Shown here one piece after another: positions 14,507-19,835 of a stretch of 19,835 nucleotides of DNA. Every line of letters starts with the position of its first letter. The stretch's first letter is position 1. Location of the stretch: assembly GCA_964387775.1 (NCBI GenBank), contig CAYLZO010000080.1, positions 1 to 19,835 on the forward strand, given 5' to 3'. A program made the position numbers and the translations under genes. The notes beneath the pieces are model-generated. The model did no database searches. It saw only the letters and a list, made by a program, of their open reading frames with translations, and was not told where the DNA came from. The DNA is from CAYLZO01 sp964387775 (GTDB lineage: Bacteria; Chloroflexota; Anaerolineae; JAAYZQ01).

Positions 14507-15502
14507 TCAACTCGTCCTTGGGCGCGTACTGGCTGGCTCAGGTTCGGGCTGATTGCGCATTTCCTCGCGCCAGTACGCCAGAATGTCTCGGATGCTTTGT
14601 TCAAACGAAATCGTCGTCTGCCAGCCGGTGTGCTCTTGGATGCGCGTCGCGTCGCAGATCACCTCGGGCACGTCCGACGGCCGCATGCGCTCGGGGTCCT
14701 GCCGGACCTCGATCTCGGCCCGGCTCAGGGCCAGCAACTGGTCCAGCAGCTCCTGGATGGCGTGCGATTCGCCGGCGCCGATGTTGTACACTTTGCCCGG
14801 CTGGCCCCGGTCGACGAGCAGCCCGTAGGCCCGCACCACGTCGCGCACGTCGCTGAAATCGCGCCGAGCCTCCAGGTTGCCGACCTCGATGACGGGGGGC
14901 TGGCGGCCGGCCTCCACCGCTGCGATCTGGCTGGCAAAGTCGGGCGCCACAAAGCCCTTGCGCTGGCGGGGGCCGATGTGGTTAAAGGGCCGCACGCGGA
15001 TGACGTGCAAGCCGTGGGTCAGGTAGTATTGCAGGCCCATCAGGTCCTGGGCCACCTTGCTGAGGGCGTAGGCGTTCAGGGGGCGCAGGGGCGTCTCCTC
15101 GTCCAGGGGCTGGTCTTCCGGGGCAACCAGGCCATACTCCTCGCTGGAGCCGACGATCAACACCCGGCACGCGGGGCAGATGCGGGCCACGCCCTCCAGC
15201 ACGTTCAGGTTCATGCGGACGTTGGTTTCCAGCGTGCCCCAGGGATCGCGTTGCGCGGTCGAGACCAGCGGCTGGGCGGCCAGGTGAAAGATCGCGTCGG
15301 GCCGGGACTGTTCGAGGATGAAGGTCATCACGTCGAGGCGGGAGAGCTCGGCGGGATAGATCTCCAGCCGGCTGCCCAGGTCGGCGATGTTGCCGTATGG
15401 GCCAAAGACCGTGCCGGCCACCTCCCAATCGGTGGCTTCCAGCAGGTATTCGGCCAGGTGACTGCCCACAAATCCAGATATGCCCGTGATGAGAGCTTTC
15501 AA
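14507..15502 (-). CDS. rmd: GDP-4-keto-6-deoxy-D-mannose reductase-like (GDP-D-rhamnose synthesis)
   Basis: The start is TTG 15502 (331 aa), with GGGAGGT upstream at a good distance. It is an extended short-chain dehydrogenase with GISGFVG at 7-13, GSSEEYG at 118-124 and YxxxK as Y145 and K149. The string RPFNHIGPRQRKGFVAPDF is typical of Rmd-type reductases, which reduce the 4-keto group of the Gmd product to give GDP-D-rhamnose. The immediate coupling to gmd (TGA followed at once by ATG) supports this. A different stereochemistry (GDP-talose or another deoxyhexose) cannot be excluded from sequence alone. It is the first gene of the minus-strand unit, behind a consensus promoter. Confidence 0.82.
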   Translation of the reverse strand: MKALITGISGFVGSHLAEYLLEATDWEVAGTVFGPYGNIADLGSRLEIYPAELSRLDVMTFILEQSRPDAIFHLAAQPLVSTAQRDPWGTLETNVRMNLNVLEGVARICPACRVLIVGSSEEYGLVAPEDQPLDEETPLRPLNAYALSKVAQDLMGLQYYLTHGLHVIRVRPFNHIGPRQRKGFVAPDFASQIAAVEAGRQPPVIEVGNLEARRDFSDVRDVVRAYGLLVDRGQPGKVYNIGAGESHAIQELLDQLLALSRAEIEVRQDPERMRPSDVPEVICDATRIQEHTGWQTTISFEQSIRDILAYWREEMRNQPEPEPASTRPRTS

Positions 15503-15548
15503 GGTGACCTCCCGTGACCGGGGTCTGTGCCCCTGCGACTCGCGCAGT

Positions 15549-15577
15549 ATTATACCCTACTTTGGAGCGCATCGCAA
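15549..15577 (-). promoter_or_regulatory. promoter of the rmd-gmd-phosphohexomutase unit
   Basis: On the minus strand there is a -35 box TTGCGA (15577-15572), a 17-bp spacer and TATAAT (15554-15549), about 47 bp before the TTG start of rmd. No internal terminator was found down to 8540, so it may drive the whole unit. Confidence 0.75.
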
Positions 15578-15631
15578 AGGCAAGCGGCCAGGCGGCCCGG
15601 CGGTCTTGATTACGCCAGGTGGCCAAAGACA

Positions 15632-15660
15632 TTGCGAGCCTGGGGGATTGATGCTATAAT
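15632..15660 (+). promoter_or_regulatory. promoter of the TPR/L,D-transpeptidase gene
   Basis: A -35 box TTGCGA (15632-15637), a 17-bp spacer and TATAAT (15655-15660). Both boxes and the spacer length are the same as in the divergent promoter at 15549-15577. Confidence 0.75.
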
Positions 15661-15751
15661 AGGGCGGCTAGAAAGGGGAGTGGCAGTGGTGCAGGCGCCG
15701 GTGACAATCCAGGGGATCGTCACTGACCGTTTCACCACTGCCGGGAGCGTT

Positions 15752-17401
15752 ATGAGCAAAACGGCGAGTGACAGGCCCCCTCTGCGTCAGTTCCGAGGGG
15801 GAACCGACGGGGAAAGCCAGGCCCGGATTCACGTCGAGGCGAGCCAGGTTTTGGCCCGCCGGGGCGACGTTGCCCACGCGCGGCGTCTGTTGCAGGCGGC
15901 GGTGCAGGCCGATCCCGCGTACGCCGAGGCCTGGCTGCGGCTGGCCTGGCTGACGGGCGACCTCCGCGAGCGGAAGGTGCTCTTGCGCCGGGTGTTGGCC
16001 CTGGAACCGGGCCAGGCCCAGGCCCGCGCCGAGCTCGCGGGGCTGGAGGGTAGCCCAGCGCTGCAAGAGGCGGACCGGGATAGCAGCGGCCCAGGCCGGG
16101 CTCGCGCCTGGCTGTGGGGTCTCGCCCTCGTGGTCGCCGCTGTCCTCTTGGGGGCGACCCTGGTCTGGGGGCCGGTGGACAGCAGCCTGGCCTGGCTGGT
16201 CGCCACGCCGACGCCGATGCCCACACCGCTCCCCACGGCGGCGCCGGCCCAGGTCGCGGCCCGCTTTGTGCCCCAGTTGGAGGAAGCCCTGGCCGGCGAA
16301 CAGTGGGAGCGGGCCCTGGAGCTGGTGGCCATCATGCAGGGCGTGGACCCCGCCGGGTCGGAGGTCCAGGGCTGGGCCTGGACGGCCCACGTGGCGTACG
16401 GCCAGGCCCTGGTCGCAGGCGGACAGGTGGACGCGGCAGAGGTTCAATTCGAGGCGGCCGTGGCGCTGGCGCCCGACGACGCGGAGGCCCAGCGCTGGCT
16501 GCAAGCCACCCGGGCCTACCGGTCGGGGCAAAAGGCACTGGCGGCCGGGGAGTGGCCGGCGGCCATTGAAGCCTTTACCCAGGTCCAGGGGCTGATGCCC
16601 GACTATGGCGACGTGTTGGGCCGCCTGGTGGCCGCCTACCGGGGCCAGGGAGAGACGGCGCTGGGGGCCGAGGATTGGGAGGTGGCCATCACCTCGCTGG
16701 GGCAGGCTCACTACCGGATGCGTGCCGACGCCGAGATCGTGGCGCTGTTATCGCGGGCCTATCGCGGCGCAGGCCAGGCGGCCATCGCGGCCAAGGAATG
16801 GGCCGCCGCCCTGGAGACGCTGACCGAGGGCCACGAGCAGTTGCCGGGCGACGCGGGCATCACCGACCTGCTGGTCACGGCCTACCGCGAGCGGGGCATC
16901 ATCCACTGGGAAAAGGGCAATCTCAAAAAGGCCCGGGCCGACCTGGAAGCGGCGCTGGACCTGGACCCGGAGGACAAACGGGCGGAGAAGTACCTGGGCA
17001 AGGTCATGTACGAGCTTTTCCCGCCCAAGCGGATCGAAGTGGACATCTCCCGGCAGCGCTTCTACGCCTGGGAGGGGGACGTGTTGGTCTACAATTTCCC
17101 CACCTCCACCGGCCTGCCGGGGCGGGACACGGCCACGGGCCACTTCCGGGTGCTGGACAAGATACCCAGCGCTTATTCGAGCGTGTGGCGATTGACGATG
17201 CCCTATTGGCTGGGCATCTATTACGTGGGCAACATCGAGAACGGCATCCACGCCCTGCCCATCCGGCCCGACGGCACCGTGATGTGGGGTGGATTGCTCG
17301 GCCAGCGAGCCTCCTACGGCTGCATCATTCTGAGCACCCAGGCGGCCCGCACGATTTACAATTGGGCCGAGGTCGGCACGCCCGTGGACATTCATTATTG
17401 A
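15752..17401 (+). CDS. membrane-anchored TPR protein with C-terminal L,D-transpeptidase (YkuD) domain
   Basis: I take ATG 15752 (549 aa), with GGGAG upstream; GTG 15686 in the same frame, behind GGGGAG, is a possible alternative. Residues 25-98 are TPR-like (ASQVLARRGDVAHARRLLQA, DPAYAEAWLRLA). One membrane helix lies at 119-140, followed by a Pro/Thr linker. Four or five TPR repeats follow at about 165-420. Residues 427-549 are a YkuD domain, with RIEVDISRQRFYAWEG at its start, His500 and the catalytic Cys524 in SYGCIILS. Where many family members have Arg after C-I/V, this one has Ile. Such enzymes make 3-3 cross-links in peptidoglycan or attach proteins to it. The inner TPR would be cytoplasmic and the enzyme outside. 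It starts the plus-strand unit. Confidence 0.85.
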   Translation: MSKTASDRPPLRQFRGGTDGESQARIHVEASQVLARRGDVAHARRLLQAAVQADPAYAEAWLRLAWLTGDLRERKVLLRRVLALEPGQAQARAELAGLEGSPALQEADRDSSGPGRARAWLWGLALVVAAVLLGATLVWGPVDSSLAWLVATPTPMPTPLPTAAPAQVAARFVPQLEEALAGEQWERALELVAIMQGVDPAGSEVQGWAWTAHVAYGQALVAGGQVDAAEVQFEAAVALAPDDAEAQRWLQATRAYRSGQKALAAGEWPAAIEAFTQVQGLMPDYGDVLGRLVAAYRGQGETALGAEDWEVAITSLGQAHYRMRADAEIVALLSRAYRGAGQAAIAAKEWAAALETLTEGHEQLPGDAGITDLLVTAYRERGIIHWEKGNLKKARADLEAALDLDPEDKRAEKYLGKVMYELFPPKRIEVDISRQRFYAWEGDVLVYNFPTSTGLPGRDTATGHFRVLDKIPSAYSSVWRLTMPYWLGIYYVGNIENGIHALPIRPDGTVMWGGLLGQRASYGCIILSTQAARTIYNWAEVGTPVDIHY

Positions 17402-17489
17402 GCGGGGGTTTTGCTGGCGGTCGAGGCGCAACAGCGCGCTGAAGCACGCACTACAAACGAGCTACGAGGTAGTTGCCAGGGGGACGATC

Positions 17490-18146
17490 ATGGTTCGAAG
17501 AGTCTTTGAAGAGCAGATCCGCGAATTGACAGAAGACCTCTTGGAGATGGGCGAAATGGTATCCAATTCCATTGATCGCTCGATCCAGGCGCTGGCCCAG
17601 CAGGACGAGGCGCTGGCCCAGCAGGTCGTCGATTTCGACGACGAGATCAACGCCGCGCAGCACGACATTGACGAAAAGTGCCTGGTGCTCATCGCCACGC
17701 AACAGCCGATGGCCAGCGACCTGCGCACCATCCTGGCCGTGTCGAACATCGCCTCCGAGCTGGAGCGGATCGGGGACTATACCGAGGGCATCGCCAAGCT
17801 GGCCCGCAAACTGGCCGGCAAGCCCTTGCTCAAGCCCCTGATCGACATCCCGCGCATGGCCAATGAGGGACGCCGCATGATGATGACGGCGCTGGAGGCC
17901 TTTGTGCGCGAGGACGTGGCGGCCGCCCGGGAGGTGGGCCGGGCCGACGATACGGTGGATGCCCTCTACGACCAGGTCTATCGGGAGCTCCTGGTCTATA
18001 TGATGGAGGATCCCCGGACCATCACCCAGGCCACCTACCTGCTGTGGGTAGCCCACAACCTGGAGCGCATCGCCGACCGGACGACCAACATCGCCGAGCG
18101 CGTCGTTTTTATTGACAGCGGCCAAATCGTCGATCTGAATCGCTAG
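17490..18146 (+). CDS. phoU: PhoU phosphate-signalling regulator
   Basis: The start is ATG 17490 (218 aa), with AGGGGG nine bases upstream. It is all-helical with two PhoU repeats, each with the metal-binding E/D-rich signature: ELERIGDYTEGIAKLA at 90-105 and NLERIADRTTNIAE at 190-203. MASDLRTILAVSNIASELER is the most conserved segment. PhoU links the Pst phosphate transporter to the PhoR kinase and restrains the Pho response. No pst or phoBR genes lie in the window; the gene instead follows a cell-wall enzyme gene after 88 bp and precedes a coiled-coil gene. So it may act with a transporter encoded elsewhere. Confidence 0.93.
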   Translation: MVRRVFEEQIRELTEDLLEMGEMVSNSIDRSIQALAQQDEALAQQVVDFDDEINAAQHDIDEKCLVLIATQQPMASDLRTILAVSNIASELERIGDYTEGIAKLARKLAGKPLLKPLIDIPRMANEGRRMMMTALEAFVREDVAAAREVGRADDTVDALYDQVYRELLVYMMEDPRTITQATYLLWVAHNLERIADRTTNIAERVVFIDSGQIVDLNR

Positions 18147-18151
18147 GATTT

Positions 18152-18192
18152 CAGGTTGTAGGTTGTAGCTACAACCTACGGCCTACAACCTG
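18152..18192. repeat. tandem-heptamer hairpin element 4
   Basis: CAGGTTGTAGG (18152-18162) pairs perfectly with CCTACAACCTG (18182-18192). Inside, GGTTGTAG and CTACAACC (18161-18176) form a second palindrome. The word AGGTTGT is repeated with a 7-bp period. It lies between the phoU stop and the ribosome binding site of the next gene and has no T-run, so it is not a standard terminator. Confidence 0.85.
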
Positions 18193-18213
18193 TCACACAG
18201 GAGAGTGTAGCCC

Positions 18214-19407
18214 ATGAGCATGGACGTAAACCAACTCGCACAGATGACGACCTGGCTGGACGAGGAGCACCGCCGCGACAAGGCAGAGCTCATCCGGCTC
18301 CAGCAGCGGCTCGAAAGCCAGATGGCGGAGCTGGAAGACCAGGCGCGCGTCATCAAGGACCTGGAGGGGCGAGTTGCCAACCTCCAGGCCCAGTTGCTCA
18401 AGTTCACCCAGATGGAGACGGCCCTCCAGCAATTGAAGGAAGAGGTGGTGCAGATGTTTGCCCAGGCCGACGAGCGCCGCCAGCAGGAGGCCCGGGAACT
18501 CGAGCGGGTGCGGGCCATCGAGCGGGACAACACGGCCAAGGCCCTGAACGAGATCCGCCGCGACTTGCAGCGCCTGCCCCGCATGGAGGAGGAGGTCGGC
18601 CTGCGCAAGGCGGAACAGCGCCGCGTGGGCGAATCGGTGCTCAACCTCCAGCAGGAGGTAAACGCCGTCAAACAAGAGACGGAGAACAAGCTGCGGGGCC
18701 TGCCCTTCTTAGAAGACGGCCGCCAGCAGGACGCCAAGCGCATTGCCCGGTTGCAGCAGGATTCGCTGGAAGCGATGAAGCGCCTCGAGCAGCACGACTC
18801 GCGCCTGCAACGGATCGAGGACGTGATGCAGCGCCAGGAGCGGGACACGGGCGAGTTGAAGAGCCTCATCGGCCAGCTCCGCACCTCGCAGCGCGAGTTC
18901 GTCGAGAGCCAGTTGCTGGAAGCGGAGCAGGTCAAGCGCCACGTCGCCGAGTGGGCCGAGACGCTGGAGGTGCAGGTCAAGAAAATGGATGACTTTTCGA
19001 TGCGGATGCAGGCGTTCGCCGAAAAGTTCCGCGAGGACCGGCAGGTGATCGAGGGCATCGAGCGCTTCCAGGAATCGATCCGGCGGGAGCAGACCCAGGT
19101 GTCCGAGCTGCAACGCCTGGCCGAGGAGCGCCAGAAGCGCCAACTGGAGCAGTGGCAGGACGAGAACGAAAAGCGCTGGCGCAAGGAGCTGCTGCGCTGG
19201 GACCACCAGTGGGCCGAGCAGGGCAAACGCAACGCCCAGGTCTCGGAGCGCTTCGAAGGGGCGGAAGGGCGCCTGGCCCAGCACCGGCTCGAGATCGACG
19301 CCGCCTGGAAGTTCCTGGAGTCGCAGATCAACTACGAGACGCAAGAGTCGCGCCGCCGGCTGGGCGAGATGACGCGGCTGCTGGAAGAACGCCCGAAGAA
19401 AGAATAA
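18214..19407 (+). CDS. long coiled-coil protein of unknown function
   Basis: The start is ATG 18214 (397 aa), with AGGAGAG about 10 bases upstream. Nearly the whole length is predicted helical and rich in Glu, Gln, Arg and Leu. Heptad patterns run from about residue 15 to 390 (for example LEGRVANLQAQLLKF, SRLQRIEDVMQRQERD, RRRLGEMTRLLEERPKKE). There is no signal peptide, membrane helix or catalytic motif, so it is probably cytoplasmic and structural or scaffolding. I do not recognise a family. It sits between phoU and selB on the same strand, each gap filled by a hairpin repeat. SMC-like ATPase motifs are absent. Confidence 0.85.
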   Translation: MSMDVNQLAQMTTWLDEEHRRDKAELIRLQQRLESQMAELEDQARVIKDLEGRVANLQAQLLKFTQMETALQQLKEEVVQMFAQADERRQQEARELERVRAIERDNTAKALNEIRRDLQRLPRMEEEVGLRKAEQRRVGESVLNLQQEVNAVKQETENKLRGLPFLEDGRQQDAKRIARLQQDSLEAMKRLEQHDSRLQRIEDVMQRQERDTGELKSLIGQLRTSQREFVESQLLEAEQVKRHVAEWAETLEVQVKKMDDFSMRMQAFAEKFREDRQVIEGIERFQESIRREQTQVSELQRLAEERQKRQLEQWQDENEKRWRKELLRWDHQWAEQGKRNAQVSERFEGAEGRLAQHRLEIDAAWKFLESQINYETQESRRRLGEMTRLLEERPKKE

Positions 19408-19461
19408 GGTTGGTAGGTTGGTAGATTGGTAGATTGGGAAGCCGTCCCCCAATCTACCAAT
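19408..19461. repeat. tandem-octamer hairpin element 5
   Basis: Four 8-bp words, GGTTGGTA, GGTTGGTA, GATTGGTA and GATTGGGA (19408-19439), are followed by a 14-bp perfect complement. ATTGGTAGATTGGG at 19425-19438 pairs with 19448-19461. It fills the gap between the coiled-coil gene and selB, ending just before the selB ribosome binding site. Confidence 0.85.
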
Positions 19462-19485
19462 TTCCCAGTTCCCGAAGGAGAAAGT

Positions 19486-19835
19486 GTGCGCGTAATTGGA
19501 ACGGCTGGCCACGTGGATCACGGCAAATCGCGGCTGGTGCACGCCCTGACCGGCATCGACCCCGACCGGCTCCGGGAGGAAAAAGAGCGGGAGATGACCA
19601 TCGACCTGGGCTTTGCCTGGTTCACGCTGCCCAGCGGCGAGCGGGTGGGCATTGTGGACGTGCCGGGGCACAAGGATTTCATCAAGAACATGCTGGCCGG
19701 GGTGGGCGGCATCGACGCCGCGCTCTTTGTCGTGGCCGCCGACGAGGGCGTCATGCCCCAGACCCGCGAGCACCTGGCCATCCTCGACCTGTTGCAGGTG
19801 CCGGGCGGCGTGGTGGCCCTGACCAAGGTGGACGC
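19486..19835 (+). CDS. selB: selenocysteine-specific elongation factor SelB (partial, N-terminal 116 codons)
   Basis: The start is GTG 19486, with AAGGAG five bases upstream; the gene runs off the right edge. It shows the translational GTPase motifs: G1 GHVDHGKS at residues 8-15, G2 region EREMTIDLGFAW, G3 DVPGHKDF and G4 TKVD. The stretch HALTGIDPDRLREEKEREMTIDLGFAW is diagnostic of SelB rather than EF-Tu. SelB brings selenocysteyl-tRNA to the ribosome at UGA codons marked by a SECIS hairpin. Its presence predicts selA, selC, selD and at least one selenoprotein in the genome; none is visible in this window. Confidence 0.93.
   Translation, partial: MRVIGTAGHVDHGKSRLVHALTGIDPDRLREEKEREMTIDLGFAWFTLPSGERVGIVDVPGHKDFIKNMLAGVGGIDAALFVVAADEGVMPQTREHLAILDLLQVPGGVVALTKVD

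Noticed and set aside
13556..15517. 653-residue open frame on the plus strand
   Set aside because: It is the antisense of gmd and rmd in GC-rich DNA; no ribosome binding site, low-complexity Val/Gly/His-rich translation, and the opposite frames carry clear enzyme motifs.
18147..18192. Hairpin after phoU as an intrinsic terminator
   Set aside because: No T-run follows the stem, and the same architecture occurs inside genes elsewhere in the window.
18183..19331. 382-residue Ser/Arg-rich frame on the minus strand
   Set aside because: Antisense of the coiled-coil gene, with composition typical of the complement of Glu/Gln/Arg codons and no motif.
19408..19461. Short tandem repeats as a CRISPR array
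   Set aside because: The units are 8 bp and contiguous, with no spacers; it is a hairpin repeat.

Overview
The window looks like a chromosomal segment of a GC-rich bacterium, most plausibly a member of the Chloroflexota (Anaerolineae-like). That placement is inference. It rests on the DUF1670-type gene pair, the gene style, the hairpin-forming heptamer/octamer repeats between and inside genes, and the TPR plus L,D-transpeptidase protein. No rRNA or tRNA is present to settle it.

Region 1 (1-3720, minus strand, visibly less GC-rich than the rest) is accessory DNA. It holds a partial RHS-repeat protein running off the left edge, a small membrane-anchored protein, and a displaced RHS core end with a different C-terminal domain. 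It also holds a broken, truncated pair of DUF1670-like genes that appears to have been joined into the RHS sequence. The two RHS core ends share a direct repeat of about 169 bp (about 94% identical by eye).

Region 2 (3769-8214) carries a PHP-family phosphatase, a polytopic GT-C/DUF2142-like membrane protein, a ferritin-like protein, a small ORF on the plus strand and a family 4 glycosyltransferase. A HepT-like toxin remnant follows at 8236-8592, shortened at its N-terminus and interrupted by an in-frame TAG.

Region 3 (8540-15502, all minus) is a long co-oriented unit. In transcription order it is a GDP-6-deoxy-4-keto-mannose reductase (rmd-like), GDP-mannose 4,6-dehydratase (gmd), a phosphohexomutase, an AbrB-like antitoxin, a PIN-domain remnant carrying a 162-bp MITE, a TatD nuclease, a polyprenyl synthetase and a family 2 glycosyltransferase. 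The sugar genes fit Man-6-P to Man-1-P and GDP-mannose to GDP-D-rhamnose, with the glycosyltransferases as possible users. The step from Man-1-P to GDP-mannose is not encoded here.

Region 4 (15632-19835, all plus) holds a TPR/L,D-transpeptidase membrane protein, PhoU, a long coiled-coil protein and the start of SelB. It diverges from region 3 through two near-identical promoters.

The most unusual signal is a set of short hairpin elements. Each is built of tandem 7-8 bp words and then their approximate complement, and the word differs at every locus. They lie between genes (3729, 18152, 19408), form the tail of tatD (10613) and sit in frame inside the GT2 gene (9419). Two other hairpin-rich segments look like in-frame insertions in the GT-C and GT4 genes. 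The MITE at 11560 has 19/20-matching terminal inverted repeats and a perfect 9-bp target duplication, and its insertion also preserves the reading frame. Five of the six promoters found share a TTGC-R-M -35 box with a 17-bp spacer.
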